Of a DNA stretch of 64,000 nucleotides, positions 35,203-45,703 are shown piece after piece (within the stretch, counting starts at the first letter, position 1; every line of letters starts with the position of its first letter). The stretch is from Sedimentitalea nanhaiensis DSM 24252 (GTDB lineage Bacteria; Pseudomonadota; Alphaproteobacteria; Rhodobacterales; Rhodobacteraceae), in NCBI RefSeq assembly GCF_000473225.1, contig NZ_KI421509.1, forward strand, positions 1,388,045 through 1,452,044, in the 5' to 3' direction. A program made the translations under genes and the position numbers. The notes beneath the pieces are model-generated. The model made no database searches and was not told where the DNA came from. It was given only the letters and a program-made list of their open reading frames with translations.

Positions 35203-36371
35203 TCACCGTCGCACAGGCCCGCGCCGCCCTGCTTGACCTGGTTGCGCCTCTGCCTGCAGAGGATGTGCAGTTGATCGACGCCGCCGGACGGGTGCTTGCG
35301 CGCGAGGTGCGCGCCCGGCGGGATCAGCCCCCCTTTGCCGCCTCGTCCATGGACGGCTACGCAGTGAAATCCGCCGAGGTCGAGCGCCACGCCATGTTCA
35401 AGGTGATCGGTGAATCGGCGGCGGGGCATGGTTTTGACGGCACCGTGGGGGCCGGTCAGGCGGTGCGCATCTTTACCGGCGCACCGCTGCCCAAAGGCGC
35501 CGATTTTGTCGTCATACAAGAGGACGTGGCCCGCTCGGGCGATCTGATCACCATTGCCGACGCCCCGGGGGCCAAGGACAATATCCGCCCGCTTGGCGCG
35601 GATTTCCGGGCTGGCACCGCGATGTCCGCCCCCCGTATCCTGACTCCGCAGGACGTCGCGTTGCTGGCGGCGATGAACCTGCCGCAGGTGCCGGTCTTTC
35701 GCAAACCGCAGGTCGCCCTGATGGCCACCGGAGACGAACTGGTGATGCCCGGCGAAGACCCCGGCCCCGACCAGATCATCGCCTCCAACAGTTTCGGTCT
35801 GCGGGCGATGTTGCAAGGGTTGGGGGCCACCGTGCGGATGTTGCCGATTGCCCGCGATACCGTGTCTTCGCTGCGCATGGCCTTTGAACTGGCCCAAGGC
35901 GCGGATGTGATCGTGACCATTGGCGGCGCCTCGGTGGGCGATCACGATCTGGTCGGTCAGGTCGCGGCAGACCTGGGCATGGATCGGTCTTTCTACAAGG
36001 TGGCAATGCGCCCCGGCAAACCGCTGATGGCCGGACGTTTGAACGGTGCGGCCATGGTCGGCCTGCCGGGAAACCCGGTCTCGGCCATGGTATGTGGCCA
36101 TGTCTTTCTGGCACCGATGATCCGCGCCATGCTGGGTCTGGGCCACGCCATGCCGCCCCTGCGCAAGGCCATCCTGGACGCTGACCTGCCTGCCAATGGT
36201 CCGCGCGAGCATTACATGCGCGCCATAGTCGATGGCGACCGGATCAACGCCTTTGACAATCAGGACAGCTCGCTGTTGACGATATTGTCGCAGGCCAACG
36301 CGCTGCTGGTGCGCGCCCCCAACGATCCGGCCATCCGTGCGGGGACACAGGTTGACTGTCTGCCCTTTTAG
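35199..36371 (+). CDS. moeA: Molybdopterin molybdenumtransferase MoeA (390 aa)
   Basis: Inserts molybdate into adenylated molybdopterin. Seen: '[19 protein letters not shown]' (about 44-62), '[21 protein letters not shown]', '[15 protein letters not shown]', '[14 protein letters not shown]' (the MoCF GGxSxGDxD motif, about 240-253), and '[28 protein letters not shown]' region. Length is normal. It is the last gene before lexA, which has its own SOS promoter 17 bases downstream. Confidence 0.94.
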   Translation: MITVAQARAALLDLVAPLPAEDVQLIDAAGRVLAREVRARRDQPPFAASSMDGYAVKSAEVERHAMFKVIGESAAGHGFDGTVGAGQAVRIFTGAPLPKGADFVVIQEDVARSGDLITIADAPGAKDNIRPLGADFRAGTAMSAPRILTPQDVALLAAMNLPQVPVFRKPQVALMATGDELVMPGEDPGPDQIIASNSFGLRAMLQGLGATVRMLPIARDTVSSLRMAFELAQGADVIVTIGGASVGDHDLVGQVAADLGMDRSFYKVAMRPGKPLMAGRLNGAAMVGLPGNPVSAMVCGHVFLAPMIRAMLGLGHAMPPLRKAILDADLPANGPREHYMRAIVDGDRINAFDNQDSSLLTILSQANALLVRAPNDPAIRAGTQVDCLPF

Positions 36372-36387
36372 AGAGGCGGCAAAGACG

Positions 36388-36416
36388 TTGACACAAAACG
36401 GGAACATGCCTAGAAC
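36388..36416 (+). promoter_or_regulatory. lexA promoter with overlapping SOS box
   Basis: TTGACA (36388-36393), a 17-base spacer, and TAGAAC (36411-36416) as -10. The alphaproteobacterial LexA operator GAAC-N7-GAAC lies at 36402-36416 (GAAC ATGCCTA GAAC), covering the spacer and the -10. LexA bound here would block RNA polymerase, so lexA is expected to be autoregulated and induced by DNA damage. Box and promoter coincide exactly, which makes the call strong. It is 33-60 bases upstream of the lexA ATG. Confidence 0.8.
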
Positions 36417-36448
36417 AAAGGGAAACCCGCAGGCATGAGGTGAAAGCG

Positions 36449-37147
36449 ATGTTGACCAAGAAGCAGTTGGATTTGCTGGAATTCATCCACAAGCGGGTGC
36501 AACGCGACGGGGTCCCACCCAGTTTCGATGAAATGAAAGTGGCGCTGGACCTGCGCAGCAAATCGGGCATCCACCGCTTGATCACAGCCTTGGAAGAGCG
36601 TGGCTTTATCCGCCGTCTTGCCCATCGCGCCCGCGCAATCGAAGTGGTCCGGCTGCCAGAGAGCCTGGGCGGCGAGGCCACCGTGGGATTCACCCCGCGT
36701 GTAATCGAGGGCGACAAGCCAGACGGCCCGCGTCCAAGCCTGTCCGAACCAGTCGCTGTGAATGCAGTAGAGGTCCCGATGATGGGCCGTATCGCTGCCG
36801 GTGTGCCAATCGAAGCCATCAGCCACGTGGAAAACCAGGTCGCGGTGCCCGCACAGATGCTGTCCAGTTCCGGCGAACATTACGCGCTCGAGGTCAAAGG
36901 CGATTCGATGATCGACGTCGGCATCAACGACGGAGACGTGGTGGTGATCCGCGAAACCTCGGCGGCGGACGATGGCGACATCGTGGTCGCGCTGGTAGAT
37001 GGGCACGAGGCAACGTTGAAGCGGTTCCTGCGCAGGGGTAACGCCATCGCGCTTGAAGCGGCAAATCCGGCCTATGAAACCCGGGTGTTCCCCGAGGACA
37101 AGGTCAAGGTTCAGGGCAAACTGGTCGGGCTGATCCGAACCTACTGA
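36449..37147 (+). CDS. lexA: SOS repressor LexA (232 aa)
   Basis: Represses DNA-damage genes and is inactivated by RecA-stimulated self-cleavage. N-terminal winged helix: '[20 protein letters not shown]' and '[20 protein letters not shown]' (about 1-60). The cleavage bond is Ala117-Gly118 in 'GRIAAGVP'; the catalytic dyad is Ser153 in 'KGDSMID' and Lys191 in 'HEATLKRF'. All key residues are intact. I chose the ATG at 36449, preceded by GAGGTGA, over the GTG at 36440. Its 3' end overlaps the convergent comEC gene by 7 bases. Confidence 0.95.
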   Translation: MLTKKQLDLLEFIHKRVQRDGVPPSFDEMKVALDLRSKSGIHRLITALEERGFIRRLAHRARAIEVVRLPESLGGEATVGFTPRVIEGDKPDGPRPSLSEPVAVNAVEVPMMGRIAAGVPIEAISHVENQVAVPAQMLSSSGEHYALEVKGDSMIDVGINDGDVVVIRETSAADDGDIVVALVDGHEATLKRFLRRGNAIALEAANPAYETRVFPEDKVKVQGKLVGLIRTY

Positions 37148-39207
37148 GCCTGGGCCGCGCGCCAGTCGCGACGCGGTTTCGGCGTGTTCCAGATGCGCTG
37201 CCCGGCGCGTTGCTGGGCGGTAACGATACCGCGGTCGGAAATCGCCAGGCTCCCGGTTTTCAACAGGCGCTTAGGGTCATAGACGTCACACGAGCCCTTT
37301 AGGGACAGCGCGACCGAAGAGATCACCACCTGGCCCTGCGTGCAATCGGCGATTTGCGCCGCGCCGCCTTTTCCGATCACATGCACGATCTGGGTATCGC
37401 CCGCCGCGATCATACGCAGCTTGCCGGTTGCTCCGGGCCAACGCCCGGCGGCCCCTTCCTGGTCGGCTGCATCGCCATCATTTTCCAGCCAGTTCCGTGC
37501 CACAAACCCCGCACCGCGCGGTTTGCTCAGCGCCCGACCCTGCCCGGTCATGACCCCGACCAGCCCGCCGGTGTCGGCGACCAGAACCACGGGCCGGTCG
37601 GCCTGCGCCCACAGGACAAACGCAAAGGCCGCCGGGATCAGCCCGGCCACCCGTACGCGCCCCTGCCACAGCATCAGCCACAACATTCCCAGCGCCATCA
37701 GCGGCAGCACCCAGGGTCCCGGCCCGACAACACGGCCCTGCGCTCCGTCCAACCCGCTGACAAACCGTGCAACCCCCAATATCCAGTTCAACCCCCATCC
37801 CATCGGATACAGACCCACAATTTCCAACCCAAACGGGGCCATACACAGGGCCAGAACAGCGGCAGGGATCACAAGGACACCCATCAGCGGCACGGACAGC
37901 AGGTTGGCGATCAACCCGTAATGCGACATGGTGTTGAAATGGGCTGCGCCGACCGGTGCGGTGGCCAATCCTGCAATGGCCGACGACAAAACCACGCCCA
38001 GCACCGGCTTGGCCCACCCCGGCGCATGGGGCAGATCCGCATCCCGCAACCAACCGAAAAAGGCCACCAGGGCCGTGGTGGCGGCAAAGGACATCTGAAA
38101 CCCTGGCCCCAGCAAAGATTCGGGCCGCAACACCAGCACGATCAGTGCCGCCATGGCCACCGCCCGCAGCGAGAACGCGCGCCGGTCTACCAGCACCGCC
38201 AATAGCACCACGGCAACCATCACAAAGGCCCGTTCCGTCGCGACGTTGCCCCCCGACAAGGCCAGATACCCGGCCGCCGCAACCAATGCCCCGACGGCCG
38301 CCATTTTCTTGACCGGCAGGCGCAATGCCAGTGCCGGGATCATCGACAGGGACAGGCGCAGAACCGCAAAGACAAACCCTGCCAACAGCCCCATATGCAA
38401 TCCCGAAATGGCCAGAAGATGCGCCAGATTACTGGCGCGCAATGCCGCCAGCGCCGCCTGTCCGATGGCGCTGCGGTCGCCGGTCGTGACGGCGGCGGCA
38501 AATCCCCCGATATCTCCGGGCAGGGCCGCAAGAACGCGCTGCGAAGCCGCCATGCGGATCGCGAACACACGCAGCCCGGCTTGCCCTTCGCTTGCAGGGA
38601 CCACCGTCAACACTGGATTACGGGTATAGCCGACCGCGCCCAGCCCCTGGAACCAGGCATGACGGCGAAAATCGAACCCACCGGGTTCGACCGGCCCTTG
38701 CGGAGGAGAAAGATGGCCTGTGGTCATGATCCGCTGTCCGGGTTGCAGATCCGCAGGCGGACCATGCAGCGAAATCCGCACCCGATCCGGAAGTTTGCGC
38801 GGTCCGACTCGTTCCAACCGCACCTGATCCAGTGTCACCCGCACCGCGTCTGACGCGGAGCGGTCCAGCGCCACCACCCGGCCTTCTACCGGTCCATAAT
38901 AGCGCCAGTCCAGAACCGGCCCCGTCACGCGATGGGCACGCAAGCCCGCCAACCCGAATCCAGCGGCGGTCAGAGCAAGGGCCCAGCCCAACGTTGCCCA
39001 GCCTCCGGGCCAACGCACGGCGGCCCCGATGCAAACCGATCCAAACCCCAAGGTCATCACATAGTCTCGCAATACCGGCTCGATCGGCAGCGAGAAATAG
39101 CCGCCGATTCCCAAGGCGAGAAATACGGGGGCCCATGGAAACAGGTGCCCGCGCTGTGCGAGAAACACGCCGTCAACCCAGACCAGCGCCTGCTTCAGAA
39201 CGCGCAT
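37141..39207 (-). CDS. comEC: ComEC/Rec2 family competence DNA channel (688 aa)
   Basis: Inner-membrane channel for uptake of single-stranded DNA. An N-terminal membrane part and soluble DUF4131-like domain (about 90-200) precede the Competence domain with its signature '[23 protein letters not shown]' (about 255-278), '[20 protein letters not shown]', and '[20 protein letters not shown]'. About ten hydrophobic helices follow. A C-terminal region (about 540-688) replaces the metallo-beta-lactamase domain of long ComEC proteins and shows no HxHxDH motif. It is also of interest because GTA recipients of the Rhodobacteraceae use competence proteins for DNA entry (established for R. capsulatus). 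Confidence 0.9.
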   Translation of the reverse strand: MRVLKQALVWVDGVFLAQRGHLFPWAPVFLALGIGGYFSLPIEPVLRDYVMTLGFGSVCIGAAVRWPGGWATLGWALALTAAGFGLAGLRAHRVTGPVLDWRYYGPVEGRVVALDRSASDAVRVTLDQVRLERVGPRKLPDRVRISLHGPPADLQPGQRIMTTGHLSPPQGPVEPGGFDFRRHAWFQGLGAVGYTRNPVLTVVPASEGQAGLRVFAIRMAASQRVLAALPGDIGGFAAAVTTGDRSAIGQAALAALRASNLAHLLAISGLHMGLLAGFVFAVLRLSLSMIPALALRLPVKKMAAVGALVAAAGYLALSGGNVATERAFVMVAVVLLAVLVDRRAFSLRAVAMAALIVLVLRPESLLGPGFQMSFAATTALVAFFGWLRDADLPHAPGWAKPVLGVVLSSAIAGLATAPVGAAHFNTMSHYGLIANLLSVPLMGVLVIPAAVLALCMAPFGLEIVGLYPMGWGLNWILGVARFVSGLDGAQGRVVGPGPWVLPLMALGMLWLMLWQGRVRVAGLIPAAFAFVLWAQADRPVVLVADTGGLVGVMTGQGRALSKPRGAGFVARNWLENDGDAADQEGAAGRWPGATGKLRMIAAGDTQIVHVIGKGGAAQIADCTQGQVVISSVALSLKGSCDVYDPKRLLKTGSLAISDRGIVTAQQRAGQRIWNTPKPRRDWRAAQAQ

Positions 39208-39287
39208 GCTTGCCCCCCGCCGTCCGGCTCGCTAGACAGACGCAGATCCTAGCTCTCCCTTGGTTACCAAAAGGTAAATTGCGCCTC

Positions 39288-40700
39288 ATGCCCGAGACCA
39301 GCCCTGCGCCTGTCGTCACCCGTTTCGCCCCCTCTCCCACCGGTTTTCTGCACATCGGCGGTGCCCGCACGGCGTTGTTCAACTGGCTTTACGCGCGCGG
39401 TCGCGGCGGCAAGTTCCTGCTGCGCATCGAGGATACGGACCGCGAACGCTCAAGCCCCGAAGCCACTGCCGCAATCCTGCAGGGTCTAGACTGGCTGGGG
39501 CTGGATCACGACGGCGACGTCATCAGCCAGTTCGACGGCGCGGCGCGTCATGCCGAGGTGGCCCGTCGACTGTTGGCCGAAGGCAAGGCCTATAAGTGCT
39601 TTTCGACCCAGGAGGAAATTGCCGCCTTCCGCGATGCGGCCCGGGCCGAAGGCAAATCCACCCTGTTTCGCAGCCCCTGGCGCGAGGCTGACTCCGCATC
39701 TCATACCGATGCCCCTTACGTAGTCCGCATCAAGGCGCCACAAGATGGGGTGACGGTGATCCGCGATCGGGTGCAGGGCGATGTCACCATCGGCAACGAC
39801 CAACTGGACGACATGGTCCTGCTGCGCGGCGACGGCACCCCGGTCTATATGCTGGCCGTGGTGGTGGACGATCATGATATGGGTGTGACCCATGTCATAA
39901 GGGGCGACGACCACCTGAACAACGCCGCGCGCCAGATGATGATCTATGATGCGATGGGCTGGGACGTTCCGGTCTGGGCACATATCCCGCTGATCCACGG
40001 CCCGGATGGCAAGAAGCTGTCCAAGCGCCACGGGGCGCTGGGAGCACAGGAATACCAGGCAATGGGCTATCCCGCTGCTGGCATGCGAAACTATCTGGCG
40101 CGGCTGGGCTGGAGCCATGGAGACGATGAGTTCTTTACCGACCAACAGGCCCTGGAATGGTTCGACCTGACCGGGATCGGCAAAAGCCCAGCCCGATTTG
40201 ATCTCAAGAAGCTGGAGAACCTGAGCGGACAGCATATCGCGATCAGCGACGATGCCGCACTGCGGAAAGAAACTGTGGCTTATCTGGCCTCCGCCAACAA
40301 AATGGCCCTGACCCCCACTCAGGAAGCCGATTTGGAACGTGCGATGTATTGCCTCAAGGACCGGGCGCGCACCTTTCCGGAATTGCTTGAAAAGGCTCAC
40401 TTTGTTCTTGCCTCTCGGCCGATCGTTCCGGATGAAAAAGCGGCTAGGGCGCTGTCAACGGTATCCAATGGTATACTGTCCGAATTGACGCCGCAGCTGC
40501 AAAATGCTAGCTGGTCCCGAGACGATCTGGAAGGCGTCCTGAATGGCTTTGCCGAATCTCAGGAAACCAAGTTTGGCAAGTTGGCAGGGCCTCTCAGGGC
40601 TGCGTTGGCTGGCCGCACTGTAACGCCTTCGGTATTTGACATGATGCTGGTGCTGGGCCGTGAGGAAACAGTGAACCGGCTTAAGGATGCGACCGCCTGA
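39288..40700 (+). CDS. gltX: Glutamyl-tRNA synthetase GltX (470 aa)
   Basis: Charges tRNA-Glu (and possibly tRNA-Gln for amidation). Class I synthetase: '[24 protein letters not shown]' (HIGH motif, about 11-34), '[13 protein letters not shown]', '[26 protein letters not shown]', and '[14 protein letters not shown]' (KMSKS-type, about 239-252). The ATG at 39288 matches the family start; the longer upstream frame overlaps comEC antisense and is not coding. The 3' third (from about 40262) has noticeably lower GC (40381-40440 is 28/60 by hand count), a milder version of the shift in cysS. Divergent from comEC. Confidence 0.93.
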   Translation: MPETSPAPVVTRFAPSPTGFLHIGGARTALFNWLYARGRGGKFLLRIEDTDRERSSPEATAAILQGLDWLGLDHDGDVISQFDGAARHAEVARRLLAEGKAYKCFSTQEEIAAFRDAARAEGKSTLFRSPWREADSASHTDAPYVVRIKAPQDGVTVIRDRVQGDVTIGNDQLDDMVLLRGDGTPVYMLAVVVDDHDMGVTHVIRGDDHLNNAARQMMIYDAMGWDVPVWAHIPLIHGPDGKKLSKRHGALGAQEYQAMGYPAAGMRNYLARLGWSHGDDEFFTDQQALEWFDLTGIGKSPARFDLKKLENLSGQHIAISDDAALRKETVAYLASANKMALTPTQEADLERAMYCLKDRARTFPELLEKAHFVLASRPIVPDEKAARALSTVSNGILSELTPQLQNASWSRDDLEGVLNGFAESQETKFGKLAGPLRAALAGRTVTPSVFDMMLVLGREETVNRLKDATA

Positions 40701-40822
40701 TCAGGAGCTATTCCCTTTTCATGCGGCGCGGATACGATTGGGTCTGCGTTTTTGAAATGCAGGCTCTGCCCGCACGGGCCAGGCGATGCCCCGCCCCGTG
40801 GTTTCAAGAGGAAGGGACATAG

Positions 40823-42118
40823 ATGACCGACAGCAAGAAATCCGCGACACTGACCATTGGTGAAAACAGCTTTGAGCTGCCAATCCTTTCGCCGACCACC
40901 GGCCCCGATGTCGTAGACATTCGAAAGCTCTATGCCAACGCTGGCGTCTTTACCTACGATCCCGGCTTCACCTCGACAGCCAGCTGTGACAGCACCATCA
41001 CCTTCATCGATGGCGGCAAGGGCGAACTGTTGCATCGGGGCTATCCGATCGATCAGCTGGCCGAAAAATCGCATTACCTCGAAGTCTGCTATCTGCTTTT
41101 GTACGGTAATCTGCCCTCTGCCGCCGAGCTGGAGACCTTTGAGACCACGATCACCCGCCACACCATGATCCACGAACAGATGCACAATTTCTTCCGTGGG
41201 TTCCGCCGCGATGCGCATCCGATGGCGACTATGGTGGGCGTGGTCGGGGCGATGTCGGCCTTTTATCACGACAGCACCGACATCAGCGACCCGCGTCAAC
41301 GCGAAATCGCAACCCACCGGTTGATTGCCAAGATGCCGACAATTGCGGCCATGGCCTACAAATATTCTATCGGCCAGCCGTTCGTGTATCCACGCAACGA
41401 TCTCGATTACGCCAGCAATTTCCTGCACATGTGCTTTTCGGTGCCATCCGAAGAATATCATGTGAACCCGATCCTCGCGCGTGCAATGGATCGTATTTTC
41501 ACGCTGCATGCCGATCATGAACAGAACGCCTCGACTTCGACAGTCCGGCTGGCGTCCTCATCCGGAGCCAATCCGTTCGCCTGTATCGCCGCAGGCATCG
41601 CCTGCCTGTGGGGACCCGCCCATGGCGGCGCGAATCAAGCCTGCCTGGAGATGTTGGCCCAGATCGGTACCGTGGATCACATTCCCGAATTCATCTCCCG
41701 TGCCAAAGACAAGGACGACCCATTCCGTCTGATGGGCTTTGGCCACCGTGTCTACAAGAACTTCGATCCCCGCGCCAAGGTAATGAAACAGTCCGCTGAC
41801 GAGGTTCTCGATCTTCTTGGCATCGAAGACAACCCCAAGCTGCAGGTCGCCAAGGAACTGGAAAAACAGGCGTTGGAAGATCCCTATTTCGCGGAAAAGA
41901 AACTGTTCCCTAACGTCGATTTCTATTCGGGTATCATCCTCGAGGCCATGGGTTTCCCAACCTCGATGTTCACCCCGATCTTTGCGCTTTCGCGCACTGT
42001 CGGTTGGGTCAGCCAATGGAAAGAAATGATCGCGGATCCGCAGAACAAGATCGGTCGCCCACGCCAGTTGTATCTGGGTGACACTTCCCGCGATTACGTC
42101 GACATCGAAAACCGCTGA
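40823..42118 (+). CDS. gltA: Citrate synthase GltA (431 aa)
   Basis: Entry step of the TCA cycle. Type II (hexameric-type) citrate synthase: 'LRYDG'-equivalent region '[26 protein letters not shown]' (about 73-98), '[28 protein letters not shown]' (catalytic His region, about 232-260), '[17 protein letters not shown]' (about 264-280), and '[17 protein letters not shown]' with the third catalytic residue Asp at about 362 region ('[13 protein letters not shown]'). The ATG follows AGAGGAAGGG. A strong terminator follows 16 bases downstream. Confidence 0.95.
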   Translation: MTDSKKSATLTIGENSFELPILSPTTGPDVVDIRKLYANAGVFTYDPGFTSTASCDSTITFIDGGKGELLHRGYPIDQLAEKSHYLEVCYLLLYGNLPSAAELETFETTITRHTMIHEQMHNFFRGFRRDAHPMATMVGVVGAMSAFYHDSTDISDPRQREIATHRLIAKMPTIAAMAYKYSIGQPFVYPRNDLDYASNFLHMCFSVPSEEYHVNPILARAMDRIFTLHADHEQNASTSTVRLASSSGANPFACIAAGIACLWGPAHGGANQACLEMLAQIGTVDHIPEFISRAKDKDDPFRLMGFGHRVYKNFDPRAKVMKQSADEVLDLLGIEDNPKLQVAKELEKQALEDPYFAEKKLFPNVDFYSGIILEAMGFPTSMFTPIFALSRTVGWVSQWKEMIADPQNKIGRPRQLYLGDTSRDYVDIENR

Positions 42119-42133
42119 ACGGAAAATTGCGAC

Positions 42134-42170
42134 AAAAAGGCCCCCGGTGCCCGGCACTCGGGGGCTTTTG
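42134..42170 (+). terminator. Rho-independent terminator of gltA
   Basis: AAAAAGGCCCCCG - 12-base loop - CGGGGGCTTTT: a GC-rich stem flanked by an A-run and ending in a T-run, 16 bases after the gltA stop. The A-tract on the other side means it could work in both directions. Confidence 0.85.
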
Positions 42171-42331
42171 CGATCGGGCGGGGCGCTCAAAGGCCAGCTT
42201 TTGCGAGAGACGCCCCCCCCAACGGCGCGTTGGTAATCAACCTTTCCGCAGCCCGACTGTTCCAGTAGATGCCCTGCGGTTCGATATGCCGCCTCACGGC
42301 CCTTGCGATCTGTCGCCGGCTGGCGCTCGTG

Positions 42332-43108
42332 TCAGCGGCCTTCGAACTTCGCCGGGCGTTTCTCCATGAAAGCCAGAACGCCTTCGCGAAAATCCCGCGA
42401 CTTACCGCATTTTCCCTGCAGATGCGCCTCGGAATTCAGTTGCTCCGCCAATGGATTGTCAAAGCTATTGCGAATGGCTGTCTTGACCGCCGCATAGGCC
42501 ATCGTCGGACCTGCTGCCAGATGCGCCGCGCGCTTGCGCCAATGCGCGTCAAAGGCCTCATCCCCAACCGCTTCCCAGATCAGCCCCCAGGAATCGGCTT
42601 GCCGCGCGCTGATCTTATCCGCAAACAAGGCCGCGCCCATGGCCTTGGCCAGCCCCATCTGGCGCGGCATGAACCAGGTGCCACCGGCATCCGGTATCAA
42701 CCCGATCCGGGTAAAGGCTTGCAGAAAATAGGCGCTCTCGGTCGCAATCACCACATCCGCGCTCAGGGCAAGGTTTGCGCCTGCACCGGCCGCCGGACCG
42801 TTGACCGCCGCGATGGTCGGCACCGGGCAATCGTAAATCGCTTCCAGCATCGGGGCGTATTCGTCGCGCAGGGTCCGTTCCAGATCGACCTGGGTGGGAT
42901 CGCTGCGGTCGCCCAGATCCTGGCCGGTGCAAAATGCTCGACCCGCCCCCGTGAGCACAATCACGCGGGCCTGTTTTGCCAGGTTGCGCATCGCATAGTC
43001 GATTTCGGCACGCATCTGGGTGGTCAGCGCGTTCATCTTGTCCGGACGGTTCAGTGTCAGAATGCCCAGCCCGTCGGTGATCTCAACCGTGATTGTCTGA
43101 TAGTCCAT
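42332..43108 (-). CDS. paaG: Enoyl-CoA hydratase/isomerase family protein, PaaG-like (258 aa)
   Basis: Crotonase-fold enzyme. Close to PaaG, the 1,2-epoxyphenylacetyl-CoA isomerase of aerobic phenylacetate breakdown: 'GILTLNRPDKMNALTTQM' (about 14-31), 'TGAGRAFCTGQDLGDR' (oxyanion, about 52-67), 'AAVNGPAAGAGANLALSADVVIA' (about 98-120), 'IGLIPDAGGTWFMPRQMG' (about 131-148, with the Asp equivalent to PaaG's catalytic Asp), and the ending 'REGVLAFMEKRPAKFEGR'. No other paa gene is in the window, so the pathway assignment rests on sequence alone. The ATG at 43108 follows GGGCGCA. Confidence 0.8.
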   Translation of the reverse strand: MDYQTITVEITDGLGILTLNRPDKMNALTTQMRAEIDYAMRNLAKQARVIVLTGAGRAFCTGQDLGDRSDPTQVDLERTLRDEYAPMLEAIYDCPVPTIAAVNGPAAGAGANLALSADVVIATESAYFLQAFTRIGLIPDAGGTWFMPRQMGLAKAMGAALFADKISARQADSWGLIWEAVGDEAFDAHWRKRAAHLAAGPTMAYAAVKTAIRNSFDNPLAEQLNSEAHLQGKCGKSRDFREGVLAFMEKRPAKFEGR

Positions 43109-43177
43109 TGCGCCCTCGTGTCTGTGATCGACGCCACCCTGCCCCAGGCAAGGGTCCGGTAAAAGCGAAACCATGCG

Positions 43178-43660
43178 TCACTCGTCCAGAATTTGGCGCA
43201 AGCGCTCCTGTTCCGCGGCATTCAGTGTGGCCTCGTGCGATTTCGGCGCTCTCTCGCGTCCCCGCAGATAGCCGAGCCCAGCGCCTCCGGCCAGCAACAG
43301 CATCAACGGCCCGGCTGCCCATAACAGCCAGTTCGAGCCATCGGTTGTGGGCCGCAAGAGCACATATTCACCATACCGGTCGACGATAAAGGCAATGGCC
43401 GCTTCGTCGCTGTCCCCCGCCACCAGACGCTCGCGCAGCAACAGGCGCAGGTCACGCGCCAGGTCGGCATTGCTTTCGTCGATGCTCTCGTTGCGACAGA
43501 CCAGACAGCGCAACTCCTTGCTCAACTCGCGCGCGCGCGTTTCAAGCACCGGATCGTCCAGCACTTCGTCTGGCTGCACCGCCCAGACCGGGTTGGCGAC
43601 AATCAGACCGGCGAGCGCAACCGTATAGATTAGGCCCATCGCCAGAACCAACCGTTTCAT
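43178..43660 (-). CDS. ccmH: Cytochrome c maturation protein CcmH (160 aa)
   Basis: Thiol-disulfide factor that reduces or holds apocytochrome c for haem ligation. A signal/anchor helix at the N terminus (about 4-25), then 'ELRCLVCRNESIDESNADLARDLR' with the LRCxxC pair (about 48-54), 'FIVDRYGEYVLLRP', and a C-terminal transmembrane helix (about 108-128). This is the short (CycL-type) CcmH without a TPR domain. Its ATG overlaps the ccmF stop by 4 bases (ATGA). Confidence 0.93.
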   Translation of the reverse strand: MKRLVLAMGLIYTVALAGLIVANPVWAVQPDEVLDDPVLETRARELSKELRCLVCRNESIDESNADLARDLRLLLRERLVAGDSDEAAIAFIVDRYGEYVLLRPTTDGSNWLLWAAGPLMLLLAGGAGLGYLRGRERAPKSHEATLNAAEQERLRQILDE

Positions 43661-45624
43661 TCCGCCGCAACCTGCTGCGCCGCCACACGGCGCGCGCCGG
43701 CTGCAACCCGAAAGCGACGATCGGACAGGCTGAGCGCCCCGCCAAGGGCCATCAACAGACACCCTCCCCAGATCCAGTTCGTCAACGGCTTGACATAGGT
43801 GCGCATGGTCCAGCCGCCATCGGCCTGCCGATCCCCCAGCACCACGTACACATCGCGCAGGAACCGGTAGTCGATTGCCGCCTCGGTGGTTGGCATCCGC
43901 GCCACCGGGTACTGCCGCTTCTCGGGCCGCATCTGCGCGATTTCGCGCCCGTCCTTTGCGAGCGTCACCGCTCCGGCCGTCACAAAGTAATTTGGCCCTT
44001 CTTCCTGCACCACGTCCTGCAATGTCAGGGTATAGGCCCCGACATCAAATGGCTCACCCATCTGCACGACGCGAATATCTTCCTGCTGCCACGCCGTCAG
44101 CCCGGCAATCGCGAACATGGTGATGCCCAATCCGGCATGGGCGCAGGCCTTGCCCCAATCCGCGCGCGGCAGACGCAACAAACGTCCCAACCGGCCGCCG
44201 CTCCGCCCGGTGCGCGACCACAGGTCCACTAGCGCGCCAAACACCATCCACGACCCCAACATCAGACCGACAGGCCCCAACATGCTGCGACCGGTCTGCA
44301 TGGCCCAGGCCATCCCTCCCAGCGCCACCGCCAGAACAAAGGCATATCGCAATGACCAAATTGCCCGCCCCAACCGGCCGCGCTTCCACGGCAGCATGGC
44401 GCCCACCGGCATGATCAATCCCAGACCCACCATAAATGGCGTGAAGGCCATGTTGAAAAACGGGGGGCCGACACTCAGCTTGCGATCGAAAAACATCTCG
44501 GCGATCAGCGGCCACATGGTTCCGGTGAACACCACAAAACAGGCTACTGCGAGCAGGATATTGTTGGTCACCACCGCGCTTTCCCGACTGATCATGCCAA
44601 ACACGCCCTTGGCCTCCATCGCCCCTGCCCGCATCGCAAACAGCGTCAAAGCTCCGCCGGTAAAGACCGCCAGGATGATCAGGATGAAGATCCCGCGCTC
44701 GGGATCGTTGGCAAAGGCATGCACGCTGGTCAAAAGCCCCGAACGCACGATGAATGTACCGATCAGTGAGAACCCGAAAGCCAGGATCGCCAACAGGATG
44801 GTCCAGCTTTTCAGCGCCTCGCGCTTTTCCACCACGATGGCCGAATGCAGCAGGGCGGCAGCCAGCAGCCAAGGCATGAAAGACGCGTTCTCGACCGGGT
44901 CCCAGAACCAGAACCCGCCCCAACCCAATTCGTAATAGGCCCACCAGGACCCCAGCGCGATACCGATGGTCAGAAAAATCCAGGCCGCCAACGTCCAGGG
45001 CCGCACCCAACGTCCCCAGGCGGCATCGATCCGCCCTTCGATCAGGGCCGCCACGGCAAAGGAAAACGCCATGCTAAGCCCAACATAACCCAGATACAGA
45101 AACGGCGGGTGAAAGGCCAAACCCGGATCCTGCAACAGCGGGTTAAGATCCTGCCCATCGAACGGCGGCACCGCCAGCCGCAGGAAAGGGTTGGACGTAA
45201 ACAGGATAAAGGCGAAAAAGGCCACCGCGATCGCGGACTGAACGCTCAGCACCCGGGCCTTCAAGGTCGGTGGCAATCCGCCCCCGAACCAGGCGGCCAT
45301 GGCACCAAACAGCGTGACGATCAGCACCCACAACAGCATCGAACCTTCGTGATTGCCCCAGGTTCCGCTGATCTTGTACAGCATGGGCTTGGCAGAGTGG
45401 CTGTTGAGAACCACGAGCCGCAAGCTGAAATCCGACGTAATAAACGCCCAGGCCAGCGCGCCAAATGCAAAGGCCGTCAAAAGAAACTGGGCATTGGCGG
45501 CCGGTTCTGCGACCGCCATCCACCCGGGCCAGCGTTTATGGGCACCGATCAGCGGCACAACCATCTGCACGACAGCAACCATGAAGGCGAGGATAAGGGC
45601 GAAGTGGCCAAGTTCTGTAATCAT
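43657..45624 (-). CDS. ccmF: Cytochrome c haem lyase subunit CcmF (655 aa)
   Basis: Polytopic inner-membrane protein that attaches haem to apocytochromes c. Seen: 'FALILAFMVAVVQMVVPLIG' first helix, 'SGTWGNHEGSMLLWVLIVT', the tryptophan-rich WWD motif 'YYELGWGGFWFWDPVENASF' (about 220-239), conserved His residues in the flanking loops, and a periplasmic domain before the final helix ('WGGCLLMALGGALSLSD'). Length is standard. The ATG at 45624 fits the family. It is followed by overlapping ccmH; upstream on the same strand are the holin and endolysin genes and then ccmE. Confidence 0.94.
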   Translation of the reverse strand: MITELGHFALILAFMVAVVQMVVPLIGAHKRWPGWMAVAEPAANAQFLLTAFAFGALAWAFITSDFSLRLVVLNSHSAKPMLYKISGTWGNHEGSMLLWVLIVTLFGAMAAWFGGGLPPTLKARVLSVQSAIAVAFFAFILFTSNPFLRLAVPPFDGQDLNPLLQDPGLAFHPPFLYLGYVGLSMAFSFAVAALIEGRIDAAWGRWVRPWTLAAWIFLTIGIALGSWWAYYELGWGGFWFWDPVENASFMPWLLAAALLHSAIVVEKREALKSWTILLAILAFGFSLIGTFIVRSGLLTSVHAFANDPERGIFILIILAVFTGGALTLFAMRAGAMEAKGVFGMISRESAVVTNNILLAVACFVVFTGTMWPLIAEMFFDRKLSVGPPFFNMAFTPFMVGLGLIMPVGAMLPWKRGRLGRAIWSLRYAFVLAVALGGMAWAMQTGRSMLGPVGLMLGSWMVFGALVDLWSRTGRSGGRLGRLLRLPRADWGKACAHAGLGITMFAIAGLTAWQQEDIRVVQMGEPFDVGAYTLTLQDVVQEEGPNYFVTAGAVTLAKDGREIAQMRPEKRQYPVARMPTTEAAIDYRFLRDVYVVLGDRQADGGWTMRTYVKPLTNWIWGGCLLMALGGALSLSDRRFRVAAGARRVAAQQVAAE

Positions 45625-45703
45625 GGCTCTTGGTATACGCCCGCGACCGGGCGTGGCCAATGGCTTTTGCACGCAATCCCGGTTCACATTGTCGCAATCG
45701 CGC

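Noticed and set aside
38832-39287. Upstream in-frame extension of gltX to 38832
   Set aside because: It is antisense to the 5' part of comEC and rich in Arg/Pro; the ATG at 39288 gives the expected GltX start.
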